Source: AP-15 sp963777435
Lineage (GTDB): Bacteria > Pseudomonadota > Alphaproteobacteria > ATCC43930 > CGMCC-115725
Assembly: GCA_963777435.1 (NCBI GenBank)
Contig: CAVZQT010000003.1
Location: forward strand, 744,001 to 808,000
DNA: 64,000 nucleotides
Direction: 5' to 3'
Positions within the stretch are counted from its first letter, which is position 1, and every line of letters begins with the position of its first letter. A model generated the notes under the pieces. It saw only the letters and a program-made list of their open reading frames with translations, searched no databases and had not been told where the DNA came from. Positions 18,864 through 27,430 of the stretch are shown one piece after another. A program made the translations under genes and the position numbers.

Positions 18864-20915
18864 TTAGGTTTTGGGGAACTTAAAAAAATCCATCAGATCG
18901 CCGATTGCCGGTCCACTGGTCGGCTTGTAGGGATCCGCCGCATTGCTGACCGGGTTTGGCAGATTGTCGCGGCTGCGTTTAGTGACCGTCGGCAAACTCC
19001 AGTTCGCCTCGATAAATTTCAATATCGAGACATGGTCGGTGTAAGTGTGCGTGATGTGGCCGCCGGTGCTGTATTTCGATACTACGATCATCGGAATGCG
19101 CGTCCCGTCGCCGAAGAAGTCGAGGGGCTGCACATAACCCGAATCATAGTACCCGCCACCTTCGTCAAAGGTGATGAAAATCGCGGTGTTGTCCCAAAGT
19201 GTCGGGTTGGCCTTGACCATATCGACGATCTTTTTGGCAAATCCTTCGAAAAGGTCCGTCTTTGAAGAGGCAGGGTGGCCGTCGAGATAGCCATCGGGCT
19301 TGACAAACGATACCGCGGGTAGGCTGCAGCTCGCCGCGGTACAGGTTTGGATGTCGTTGTACAGGTCGGTCGTGTCCTGCAGTGCCATCTGCCGAATCTT
19401 GGGGTTGGTCATGACAAAAGTCGAATACTGGAAGAAATTGCAGATGTTGCAGTACGTGTTTCCGAGCTCTTGGTACAGCCCGTACGGATCAGCGAGATAG
19501 GCATTGAACTGGTCGCCGAAGTAGGCGAACGAGATGTCACTTTTCCACAACGTATTGGCTATGCTTTTGACCTTCGACGGTGGAATTGTGAACACCGTGT
19601 TCTTCGGATTGTTGATCTGCGCGTAAGCGTCGGTGCCGTCGCCGAAGTAGCCGGGATTGTAGTTGTTGAGCAGATAATAACGTCCCTGCTGACAGTTGGG
19701 CTTCACGTTTATTGATTTCAGATAATCGGTGAGCGCCGCGACACCCGGCTGCGAGGTGTCCGAGCAATCGGTGTAGCTGCCGCCGCCGTAGGGCTTGCCA
19801 TTGGCATCCGTGCCACCATAACCGTCCTGGATGTACCAATTGTTGGTATTGGGCAGCGGGTTCGGATTTTCGATCTCATCGACAACGCCGGCTTTGCCCC
19901 CGCCGCCCACCTTCATATTGTGCGGCGGTGTCAATGGATTGCCGTTTCCGTCGCTGTACCAGATCAAATCGCCGTAACCGAGCATAATGTGGTTGGCGCC
20001 GGTACCGCCCTCGACCGATTGATGAAAATTGTCGCTCATCGAATAATTGTCGGCGAGCTGTTTGAAGTAAGGTACATCGCCTTGCTGGATATTGTAGAAG
20101 CCCATGGCGATCGCACCTTCTTTATAGGTGAAATTCGCTGGCGGAGGATTGCCGTTGCTGCCGGCGCCGACCGTCGTTTCAACCCACGGGAACAGATCGT
20201 TCAGGCAGCCGGCGGCCTTGATGCAGTCGAGCTGCTGCCACATCTGGTAGAACCGATGCACCGGGCTTTCTGCGTAATCGTCGGTGGTCATGACGGGACC
20301 GGTGGGATTGACGGTGTTGGTTAGCTGGTATGGTCCCGGCGGAAGACTGTTTACGTCATGGCCGTCGTAATAGATCCGCATGTCCGGCTTACCTTTGAGG
20401 TATCCGGGGACTGCGCCGGTGGTCAGATATTTGTAATAGCCCGGCGGTAGTCCGTTCTCGAAAGTTTGCGCCTCCTTGACTGTGGAGAACGGCGGCGGAC
20501 CACCGGAGGCAAATGGCGGCGGCAAGGTCGCATACGCGCCGGTTTTCGGCGGACTGTTGAGGTAGATTTTCTGAACGTCAGCCGTGTCCAACGCCTGATT
20601 TTGGGTGGCGTTTGCATAGTGCGGCCCTGGCGTGCCGTCAGCGTTGACGATGCCCTCCGACAACAGATTGAAGATGGTATCGCCTTTCTTTTTCGGCACG
20701 TAGGTCGCGAACAGGTGGTCGAAAGTGCGGTTTTCGCCGATGATGGTGATGACGTGCTTGATCGGCGTCGTTGTTTTGCTGTCGTTGGCGCCGGTGTCGG
20801 CGGCCACCGCGGCGAGCGGCGCCAGCGTATTGATCGCCATCGCATAAATCGCCACGCTGCTGAGCAGTCTGAAGCGCCAACGCGCACCAGGGCGTTGCGG
20901 AACTCGGGTTGGCAT
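18864..20915 (-). CDS. Secreted phosphoesterase (phospholipase C / acid phosphatase family)
   Basis: 683-residue exported enzyme of the PF04185 phosphoesterase family. The N-terminus (1-39) is a Sec signal peptide: basic RWRFR, then a hydrophobic core, with cleavage after an Ala-rich segment near AVAADT. The catalytic start motif HVITIIGENRTFDHLFATY (about 54-72) is intact. The C-terminal part has ITFDEGGGYYDSGY, FGDGTRIPMIVVSKYS and THTYTDHVSILKFIEANW, which carry further metal or acid residues in the family. Many cysteines (CIKAAGCL, CQQGRY, CNICNF, CTAASC) suggest disulfides, fitting a periplasmic or extracellular location. A candidate Pho box lies upstream and a terminator downstream, so the gene is monocistronic. 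Substrate not determinable. Confidence 0.9.
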   Translation of the reverse strand: MPTRVPQRPGARWRFRLLSSVAIYAMAINTLAPLAAVAADTGANDSKTTTPIKHVITIIGENRTFDHLFATYVPKKKGDTIFNLLSEGIVNADGTPGPHYANATQNQALDTADVQKIYLNSPPKTGAYATLPPPFASGGPPPFSTVKEAQTFENGLPPGYYKYLTTGAVPGYLKGKPDMRIYYDGHDVNSLPPGPYQLTNTVNPTGPVMTTDDYAESPVHRFYQMWQQLDCIKAAGCLNDLFPWVETTVGAGSNGNPPPANFTYKEGAIAMGFYNIQQGDVPYFKQLADNYSMSDNFHQSVEGGTGANHIMLGYGDLIWYSDGNGNPLTPPHNMKVGGGGKAGVVDEIENPNPLPNTNNWYIQDGYGGTDANGKPYGGGSYTDCSDTSQPGVAALTDYLKSINVKPNCQQGRYYLLNNYNPGYFGDGTDAYAQINNPKNTVFTIPPSKVKSIANTLWKSDISFAYFGDQFNAYLADPYGLYQELGNTYCNICNFFQYSTFVMTNPKIRQMALQDTTDLYNDIQTCTAASCSLPAVSFVKPDGYLDGHPASSKTDLFEGFAKKIVDMVKANPTLWDNTAIFITFDEGGGYYDSGYVQPLDFFGDGTRIPMIVVSKYSTGGHITHTYTDHVSILKFIEANWSLPTVTKRSRDNLPNPVSNAADPYKPTSGPAIGDLMDFFKFPKT

Positions 20916-20978
20916 CGTAGTCCCCTCGGGAAAATTGCGGACGCGGCGGGGACGCTAGCGACCGAATTTTGCCATTGG

Positions 20979-20996
20979 GTGACGCTTTAATGACGT
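20979..20996 (-). promoter_or_regulatory. Candidate Pho box upstream of the phosphoesterase
   Basis: On the minus strand the site reads ACGTCAT-TAAA-GCGTCAC: two 7-base half-repeats with a 4-base AT-rich spacer, the architecture of PhoB boxes (CTGTCAT-N4-CTGTCAT/C). It lies 63 bases upstream of the ATG at 20915, a plausible activator position. A 10-base palindrome ACGTTAACGT (20993-21002) overlaps its far edge. The gene's product (a secreted phosphoesterase) fits phosphate-starvation control. The match is by eye; binding is inferred. Confidence 0.6.
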
Positions 20997-21389
20997 TAAC
21001 GTTAAAGTACCAAATAGTAATATTTTCGGCCCACTAAGCTGAAGTAACTACCAGTAGCCGGTTGGCATCGGGCTCGTCGCCCGCTTTATTTTATCCACCG
21101 CCTGTTGAGAAGCGGATGGTCGCGAGAGCATCAAAAACTAAGGTCTGCGAATTCGACTTTGATGCCCGCTCCTATTCCCTCACATCGAGGGAACCGCCAC
21201 GAAACCGAGCACCCGTAGCTTGCGGGTGGCCTGAACACGGGTAGCCTCAACCGTGCAGGCCCCCTCGCTTCCCCACCACACAGGCCCGTAGACCGAAAGC
21301 GCGCGAGTGACCAAATTGCGTCGAGTAATAGATCAGGTTCGCATCGGCGAGCGGAATCCCGCGAGGCGCCCTGATTCAATTCTTCCAGA
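20997..21389. other. Intergenic region with no recognised gene
   Basis: About 390 bases between the phosphoesterase promoter region and the PEP-CTERM gene stop. Several short open frames exist, but none has recognisable similarity, codon character or a ribosome-binding site. No clear terminator for the PEP-CTERM gene is visible. Confidence 0.6.
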
Positions 21390-22428
21390 CTACACAGCAA
21401 GAGACCGCGCTCGCCGCAGCGCGAGAAGGCCAAAGAGACCGCTCCCGAGCAGCGCCAGGCTAGTCGGCTCAGGCACGCTAGCCACAATCACGGGGTTGCC
21501 GGCAAGGTTGACGGTAGCATTCTGATCGCCGAGGAACGCGCCGACATTGGTGCCCGGCCCGGAGGTGATTGCGTTATCCGACACCACCTCGCCCTCCGAC
21601 GTGTAGCCGCCGGTATAGGCGTAGTATTGGTATGTCCGCAGCACGCTGCCATCAGCGGCATTCGCGTCGCCCTCGTTCATCTGCTCGTCGTTGAGCCCGG
21701 CCTGAAGGATCTGCCACTCAACTTCGGTTTCGGCCGGGCCAGGCACGATCCCTTGTCCGCCGAGCAAATCCTCCAGCTGCACCGCATGATCATACTGGGT
21801 GGTGAATATCTTGACCCACATTGCATCGCCGAAAGCCTGCTGGCCTTCGAGCGGCGGCGCCGCCACCACGGCGGCAACGAGCGGCGGCGCCGCCGGTGCG
21901 GGGTTCGGCGTCACCGTCCATGTCGGAGCCGGAAGGCTAATGGCGGTTCTGGTTGAGGACGCCCGGGCTCGTCTCGGTGAGCCACGAGTAGGTGGTCTTG
22001 GTGGGGTTCGCCCTGGTGCCGACACCAAAGTGATCGCACGGCGTGGACGGCCCGTAGCCGATGTTGCCGCCTGACCAGCAGCTTTCACCGGGCGTGGTGT
22101 AGATGCCGCTTGGCGTGCCCGCAGACCACATGCCGTCGGCATATGTGGCCTGGTAGATAATCGCCACACCGGTGGCGGTGGCGATTACGGAGGGCGCGCC
22201 GTAGCGCTCGACCGTGGTCGGAAAGCCCCGCCCCGCGCCGCCGAATGTATCGGTCACGTCAGATGGGCTGATGCCTTCGAGCTCGATCTCGAATCCGTGC
22301 GCCTCCTTGCCGGTGTCGTTAACGGTGTCGAAATTCCCAAGCGTGCCGAACGTCGTTGCGCCCGCCGGGCCGGCGACCGCCAGCGCTGTGCCCAAAATGG
22401 CAATAGAACCCCAAAGCGTCTTTTGCAT
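21390..22428 (-). CDS. PEP-CTERM-anchored exported protein (frameshift)
   Basis: Secreted protein with a signal peptide (MQKTLWGSIAILGTALAVA.., cleavage near AGATTFG) and a C-terminal PEP-CTERM sorting domain: VPEPTSLALLGSGLFGLLAL, then the basic RRARS. PEP-CTERM proteins are processed by an exosortase and usually accompany exopolysaccharide production. The body (FGTLGNFDTVNDTGKEAHGF, DTFGGAGRGFPTTVERYG, KIFTTQYDHAVQLEDLLGG) has no function I can name. ATG at 22428 with GGGGGA before it. The frame breaks near 21939-21948 between SPGVLNQNR and ISLPAPTWTVTP; one surplus base gives ~345 residues. No exosortase gene is in the window. Confidence 0.85.
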
Positions 22429-22728
22429 GTGCTGTCCCCCTCTTCCGCTCAGTACTGAGCGTTTTATTTGGCTCACCCCGGGCCATGGCAGACAAGTCCG
22501 TAAAACTACCTATTCAATGGATCGCGTTGCCGCTGTGCCAGGTCCTGACGCTCGCCGCATGCCTCCGCGGGCAGCGTCGCGAGCAAGACCCCGGCGGTGA
22601 TTTCCGCTGCGCCGCCAAAAACTTTAACGAACTCCGATCACCGCGTCTTCATCGCGACGAGCAACCGCGCCCTTCAGCGCTTCCTCAGGCCGCGAAAAAC
22701 GCTGCAATGAATTTCAGATCAACATGGG
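22429..22728. other. Intergenic region upstream of the PEP-CTERM gene
   Basis: 300 bases between the PEP-CTERM start and the RidA stop, both on the minus strand. I see no gene, terminator or repeat. It presumably carries the promoter of the PEP-CTERM gene. Confidence 0.5.
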
Positions 22729-23145
22729 CTAGCCGTCGATAACGGCGACCGCCTCGATCTCGATCATCGCGTCGGGGTCAGCGAGGCGGCTGATCTCGAC
22801 CGTGGTGCTGGTCGGCGTCGCCGGGCCAAAATAGCGCAGCCGCATATCGCCATGCTTTGAAAATTCGACGTAGTCGGTGACGAAAGTATTGGTCTTGACG
22901 ATGTCCGCGAGTGTCGCCCCGGCGGCTTCGAGACAGATTTTGATGTTTTCGCCGACTTGTTCGATCTGGGCGCGCATGTCGCCCTTGCCGACGAGATTGC
23001 CCTGCGCGTCACGCGCCAATTGCCCGGCGACAAAGACCATCTTGCCGGTGCCGCTGACGGTGATGACCTGAGTGTAGGCCGGCTGGCCCGCCCGGATCAC
23101 GACATGAACGCCGTCGGGCTGAATCTTCTCGCGCTTGATCGCCAT
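22729..23145 (-). CDS. RidA/YjgF-family protein
   Basis: 138-residue member of the RidA (YjgF/YER057c/UK114) family. RidA proteins hydrolyse reactive enamine/imine intermediates; divergent members work inside catabolic pathways. Seen: YTQVITVSGTGKMVFVAGQLARDAQGNLVGKG, MRAQIEQVGENIKICLEAAGATLADIVKTNTFVTD, PTSTTVEISRLADPDAMIEIEAVAVID. The canonical substrate-binding Arg appears replaced or shifted (STTVEISRLADPDAMIEIE), which suggests a non-archetypal subgroup. Divergent from the luciferase-like gene (143 bases between starts), which makes it a plausible partner of that pathway. Confidence 0.9.
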   Translation of the reverse strand: MAIKREKIQPDGVHVVIRAGQPAYTQVITVSGTGKMVFVAGQLARDAQGNLVGKGDMRAQIEQVGENIKICLEAAGATLADIVKTNTFVTDYVEFSKHGDMRLRYFGPATPTSTTVEISRLADPDAMIEIEAVAVIDG

Positions 23146-23289
23146 GATGTTCCTCCGTTAGCCGCACCCCGCCGGTCTGCAATACCGGAACAGGCGTTCT
23201 CCTGCCCCGCGATCTTCGCTAGCATCGGCGTAAGCGCTGTCATGCGGGCAACTCGCCCGCCAAAAAACCGCTAACCCAGCGAGGGTGCA

Positions 23290-24498
23290 ATGTCACTCGT
23301 CAATCTGCGCCACGGGATTTTTCTGCCGCCATTCCATCCCAATGAAGAAAACCCGACCCAGTGCCTGGAGCGCGACCTCGAATTGATGGTGTGGCTCGAC
23401 AAGCTCGGCTTTCATGAGGCGTGGATCGGCGAGCATCATTCCGCCGGTTTCGAGATCATCAGCTCGCCCGAGATCTTTATCGCTTTCGCCGCCGAGCGGA
23501 CCAAGAACATCCGCTTTGGCACCGGCGTCATCTCCCTGCCCTACCATCACCCGATGATGGTTGCCGACCGTATCGTCCAGCTCGACCATATGACGCGCGG
23601 GCGGGTCATGTTCGGCGCCGGACCGGGGCTGTTGGCCTCCGACGCGATCATGATGGGCATCGACCCGTTGACCCAGCGCGACCGCATGGCCGAGTCGTTG
23701 GACGCGATCCTCCGGCTGTTCCGCGGCGAGATCATCACCGAAAAAACCGACTGGTACACCATGGAGGGCTGCCGGCTACACTTGCTGCCCTACACCAAGC
23801 CTCATCCCGAGGTCGCGATCGTCAGCGCCGTCACCCCGTCGGGCGGCCGGCTCGCCGGCAAATACGATCTCGGCATGATCTGTGTCGCCGCGACCAACCC
23901 GTTCGGTTTTGACGCGCTCGGCTCGAACTGGCAGATCGCATGCGATGTCGCCGCCGAGCACGGCCGAGAGATGGACCCGAACCGCCTGCGCCTGGTCGGG
24001 CCGATGCACATCGCCGAGACCCGCGAGCAAGCCTTTGCCAATGCCCGCTTTGGGTTCGAAAAGTACCTCGGCTATCTCAACAACAACCAGCCGCGCTTTA
24101 TCGTGCCGGCGGGCCGGGACCCGCTCGAATGGTTTGTCGAAAACCGCTACGGCGTATGCGGCACGCCCGACGACGCGATCAGGCTGATCGAGCGTCTGCA
24201 AGAGAAGCAGGGCGCCTTTGGCGCGTTCCTCCAGCAAGCCCATAACTGGGCCGATTTCGAAGCAACCAAGCGCTCCTACGAGCTCTACGCGCGCTATGTG
24301 ATGCCGCATTTCAGCCGCGCCAACGCGCCGCGCGCCGCCTCCTATCAATGGTGCGGCGACAACCGCGCCGAGTTCAGCGCCAAGCGCAACGCCGCCGCCA
24401 AGGCGATGTTCGACCGGCACGAAGCCGAGCAGGCCGCAGCCCGCGAACTGACCGGCGCCGGCATCGCCCGCCCCGCCCGCGGCCGCGAAGCCTGGTAG
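23290..24498 (+). CDS. Luciferase-like (LLM-class) flavin-dependent monooxygenase
   Basis: 402-residue bacterial-luciferase-fold oxidoreductase that would use reduced FMN and O2 on an unidentified substrate. Features: LRHGIFLPPFHPNEENPTQ, GFHEAWIGEHHSAGFEIISSPEIFIAFAAERT (the conserved EHH region), GTGVISLPYHHPMMVADRIVQLDHMTRGRVMFGAGPG, ADEMARLI-like spacing near SLDAILRLF, and YDLGMICVAATNPFG. N-terminus and length match members acting on limonene-, alkanesulfonate- or xenobiotic-type substrates. It sits between RidA and a Rieske dioxygenase, consistent with a degradation cluster. A reductase partner is not seen nearby. Confidence 0.88.
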   Translation: MSLVNLRHGIFLPPFHPNEENPTQCLERDLELMVWLDKLGFHEAWIGEHHSAGFEIISSPEIFIAFAAERTKNIRFGTGVISLPYHHPMMVADRIVQLDHMTRGRVMFGAGPGLLASDAIMMGIDPLTQRDRMAESLDAILRLFRGEIITEKTDWYTMEGCRLHLLPYTKPHPEVAIVSAVTPSGGRLAGKYDLGMICVAATNPFGFDALGSNWQIACDVAAEHGREMDPNRLRLVGPMHIAETREQAFANARFGFEKYLGYLNNNQPRFIVPAGRDPLEWFVENRYGVCGTPDDAIRLIERLQEKQGAFGAFLQQAHNWADFEATKRSYELYARYVMPHFSRANAPRAASYQWCGDNRAEFSAKRNAAAKAMFDRHEAEQAAARELTGAGIARPARGREAW

Positions 24499-24527
24499 CG
24501 CAGCCACGCGGTCGAAGGGCCTGTGCT

Positions 24528-25022
24528 TTAGACTGGGTAGACGAGCGAGGTTGAAACGATCGTTGAGTCGTAGACGCAGATGCGCTCGGCAAAGCGCAGG
24601 TCACCGCTGTCGTCGATGACCCGGTCATGGTAGCGGCCGCACATAAAGAGTTCGGATGGGCGGTCGACCATGGTTTGGAACAGCGCGAAATTGGCGGTCA
24701 GGCGCATACCGTCGGGCCGGACCTGGCGCAATCGGATGTTACTGGTCAGATGCCGCATCAGTCGCGGAAGATATAATGTGGTCTCGCGGATCGCGACGAC
24801 CCGGTCGAACAGCATGTCCCGGCTTTCGCAATAAATCAGCGACACCGGCAAGTTCTGCTCGAAATTCTCGCGCGGGATGATTTTGTAAATGCAGTCCTCG
24901 GTAAAGAAATCGGGCCAGGCTTCGAGCTGGCCGTCGTCGAGCGCATCGATGTAAGCGCAATAAAGATCGGCGAGCCGCAGGCGCAGCTCCGCTGGTGCGT
25001 CGAGGCCCGGAGCGGCAATCAC
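24528..25022 (-). CDS. Aromatic-ring-hydroxylating dioxygenase, beta subunit
   Basis: Small subunit of a Rieske non-heme-iron dioxygenase (cone-shaped NTF2/SnoaL-like fold). 164 residues from a GTG at 25022, 7 bases after the alpha-subunit stop; the upstream in-frame extension lies inside the alpha gene and is rejected. Family features: LADLYCAYIDALDDGQLEAWPDFFTEDCIYKIIPRENF, LIYCESRDMLFDRVVAIRETTLYLP, MRHLTSNIRL, and a C-terminus rich in beta strands (ERICVYDSTIVSTSLVYPV). The alpha-beta pair is cotranscribed. It is structural in characterised enzymes. Confidence 0.88.
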   Translation of the reverse strand: MIAAPGLDAPAELRLRLADLYCAYIDALDDGQLEAWPDFFTEDCIYKIIPRENFEQNLPVSLIYCESRDMLFDRVVAIRETTLYLPRLMRHLTSNIRLRQVRPDGMRLTANFALFQTMVDRPSELFMCGRYHDRVIDDSGDLRFAERICVYDSTIVSTSLVYPV

Positions 25023-25029
25023 CGCCGGC

Positions 25030-26328
25030 TCAGAGGTCCATGACCCGGCGGTAATATTGGTAGAGGCCGCGGATCGCGGTTTCAGTGACCATGTGCGGCT
25101 CGTCTTGAACGGCGCGGCCGCCCATTTCGGCGATGCACAGGGCGTCGTCATTGCCGTCAATGCCGGCTTGCGACAGCAGCATCGCCTCGCTGTCATCGAC
25201 CGAAACGAGACCCGCCGGCCCCATCAGATTGGCCTGACGCAGGCGGCGCTGGCGCATGTCGGGAGTGTCGTCGGCATAGCCGAAGAAGGTCCAGGCGAGA
25301 TCGAACTCTTCGGCGCTGATCGGGATGATCTGGCGCGTGGCCAAAGTATTGGATTGCTGCTGCACGATCAGATTGGGCCAGAAAGTCTGCATGACGACGG
25401 TGGCTTCGCCGGGGAATTCGCGCACCGGCTCCAACAGGCGCGGGTCGCGCAATGTGAAATTCGATTTGAAGGCGCGCATCTGGCGCGTCGCCTCATTTTC
25501 CTGCTGCTCGCCCTTGCGGCTGACCAGCACCGCATGGCGGCCAGCCGGGTCCATCTCGATCGCCGAGCGCTGGTCAAGCCGGAACAGCCCGAAGGTGACC
25601 AGGAATACATGCAACAGGCTGGCGTGATACGGGTCCTTGATGTTCTCGAACATCAATTTCCAATTGCTCGGGATGCGCTGGCGCAAATAGCCGAGCACGA
25701 CCAATTCGCGGCCGTCAAAGACCCGGTCGAAGTAACCGAGCATGTTCTGGCCGAGATAGTCTTCGAGCGGCTCAGTCTCACCCGACATGCTGGCGAACAC
25801 GACGCCGTTGCGGCGGGTCACGTTAAGGCGCTCCAGCCCGTGGTCTTCGAGCCGGAAATCGTCGGGCATGCCGCCCTGCCCGCGAAAACCGCGGCGAAAC
25901 GGCACGCCGATCAATTTGCCGGTGAGGTCATATGTCCATTGGTGATAGGGGCAGACGAATTCCTTGGCCGAGCCGCGCGATGCCGAGCAGAATTGCGCGC
26001 TCCTATGGGCGCAGCGATTGGCGAGCACCGCGACATCGCCGGAAGGCTCGCGCACCGCGACGGTCTCGACCGCGCCGAGTCGGCTGCGCTTGAAATCGCC
26101 GGGTTTCGGGATTTCGCTTTCGAGACAGACATAGAGCCAGCTCCGGCCGGCAAAAATCCGCCGCTGCTCGCGCGCAAAAATCTCCGGGTCGGTATAGACC
26201 CAGTTTGGTATCCGCGAGGCGCCGCCATCGGGCCAGCGCCGAGCGCCCGCATTATCGCTGCCCTGGTCGATCAGCGGTCCTACGGTTCCATCGGCTGACG
26301 GCATCGTAAACTCCGGCAATTGTAGCAT
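25030..26328 (-). CDS. Aromatic-ring-hydroxylating dioxygenase, Rieske alpha subunit
   Basis: Catalytic subunit that dihydroxylates or oxidatively demethylates aromatic substrates. 432 residues from ATG 26328. The Rieske [2Fe-2S] ligands are C106/H108 (NRCAHRSAQF) and C126/H129 (FVCPYHQWTYD). The mononuclear iron site is NIKDPYHASLLH with D232, H235 and H240. The alpha-beta gene order resembles benzoate, anthranilate and naphthalene-type oxygenases, but no ferredoxin or reductase gene is adjacent, so electron donors must be encoded elsewhere. Substrate unknown. Confidence 0.93.
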   Translation of the reverse strand: MLQLPEFTMPSADGTVGPLIDQGSDNAGARRWPDGGASRIPNWVYTDPEIFAREQRRIFAGRSWLYVCLESEIPKPGDFKRSRLGAVETVAVREPSGDVAVLANRCAHRSAQFCSASRGSAKEFVCPYHQWTYDLTGKLIGVPFRRGFRGQGGMPDDFRLEDHGLERLNVTRRNGVVFASMSGETEPLEDYLGQNMLGYFDRVFDGRELVVLGYLRQRIPSNWKLMFENIKDPYHASLLHVFLVTFGLFRLDQRSAIEMDPAGRHAVLVSRKGEQQENEATRQMRAFKSNFTLRDPRLLEPVREFPGEATVVMQTFWPNLIVQQQSNTLATRQIIPISAEEFDLAWTFFGYADDTPDMRQRRLRQANLMGPAGLVSVDDSEAMLLSQAGIDGNDDALCIAEMGGRAVQDEPHMVTETAIRGLYQYYRRVMDL

Positions 26329-26483
26329 CAAGGCCTATACCACACTTCGGGTACGGCTTGAGCGAGATCAACCATTCTAAGAATGCAGGTGCATCAGACC
26401 TGAGCGACAGGTCTCTAGCGAACTGATGACGGCATTTTGACACACTCTCAGTAAGCTAACCTGGAACAGAAGCAAGTTCATCA

Positions 26484-27308
26484 ATGCGAATCTCAAATCC
26501 GATTAACGACACTCAAAGACGCTTCAATGAGCTTTGTGCACTTGGCGGAGGCCAGGGTGGCGGCCCCGCACGGACCAGGGTGCAGGCGTTGCTCGCGGAC
26601 AGCGGTCGTGCGCTAACAGCGATCGGCCATAGAGAAATCACCGAACATCTAAATTTCTATAACCAGCATAATCCTTGGCACGTGTGTTTTGCTGTCGGGA
26701 TGTGCTGGGGACGTTTAGCTAAACTAAATCTTGAATTCACGGGTGCCAGTGTTCGCCTGTTTGAGAACTGGAATGATCACGACCTTCGACTGGCAAAAAA
26801 ATTCTTTTACGAGAGGGGACCGGACCCTATTGAGCAATCCCTCCGAGGTGGGCACGTTCTATTTCAACGAGTGTTACTGCCAGCACAGCTACCCACCAGT
26901 TTGGATCGTTATCGGCGTGCGCAGGAAAGATGGCTCAGCCCGATAATTTCTCCATCGCGACCGCGCTTCATTGGAAGCTGGAATGCGACCGCCATGTTCA
27001 TGGTCGCGCTGTTTTCAGACGCCACGCTGGCCGCTCAACTTACCTCAACAATCGTAAAGCTGCCTCCGGGTGGTCCCATATTCAATGGGCTATCTATCCT
27101 CCACGAGTCGCACCTGCTTTCCCGGCCACCTGCAGGAAGCGAATTAGATGACGAGGTATTTGAGCCTGGAGCAATCTACGAGAATAATGCCTTGTTTGAA
27201 GAGTTACATCGTGGGCACGAGGACTGGAATTTGCTCGATGTTCACGGCGGCGTTTATATGCTTGGAACCCGTGCCACTGAGTCTGACACTTGGTTCTCAG
27301 CCGAATGA
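26484..27308 (+). CDS. Hypothetical protein, no recognised family
   Basis: 274-residue open frame starting MRISNPINDTQRRFNELCALG. I do not recognise a domain. It looks soluble: no signal peptide and no clear membrane helix. Trp and His are frequent (YNQHNPWHVCFAVGMCWGRLAKLN, LFENWNDHD, HRGHEDWNLLDVHGG). Codon use is visibly more AT-rich than the flanking genes, and the ribosome-binding site is weak, so it may be acquired DNA. It lies between the divergent dioxygenase alpha gene and the convergent HsaA-like gene; whether it belongs to that pathway is unknown. Not an obvious shadow frame: no competing gene covers this stretch. Confidence 0.6.
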   Translation: MRISNPINDTQRRFNELCALGGGQGGGPARTRVQALLADSGRALTAIGHREITEHLNFYNQHNPWHVCFAVGMCWGRLAKLNLEFTGASVRLFENWNDHDLRLAKKFFYERGPDPIEQSLRGGHVLFQRVLLPAQLPTSLDRYRRAQERWLSPIISPSRPRFIGSWNATAMFMVALFSDATLAAQLTSTIVKLPPGGPIFNGLSILHESHLLSRPPAGSELDDEVFEPGAIYENNALFEELHRGHEDWNLLDVHGGVYMLGTRATESDTWFSAE

Positions 27309-27430
27309 AGTCGTCCGCGTGAAGAACCGTTTGTCCAATTATATCCCACGGGTTACGGCGCTGTCAGATCGTCACATGAGCCGGCCACAACTTCGCGGGA
27401 GCTGCGTTCCCAGACTTTTGTCCAAACGGA

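Noticed and set aside
20423..20990. Alternative frames overlapping the phosphoesterase N-terminus on both strands
   Set aside because: They conflict with a full-length secreted phosphoesterase with signal peptide, upstream Pho box and downstream terminator.
21131..21487. 118-codon minus-strand frame downstream of and overlapping the PEP-CTERM gene end
   Set aside because: Overlaps the PEP-CTERM tail in another frame and has no ribosome-binding site or recognisable content.
25057..26298. 413-codon plus-strand frame opposite the dioxygenase alpha gene
   Set aside because: Mirror frame of the Rieske subunit, whose ligand residues are all in place on the other strand.
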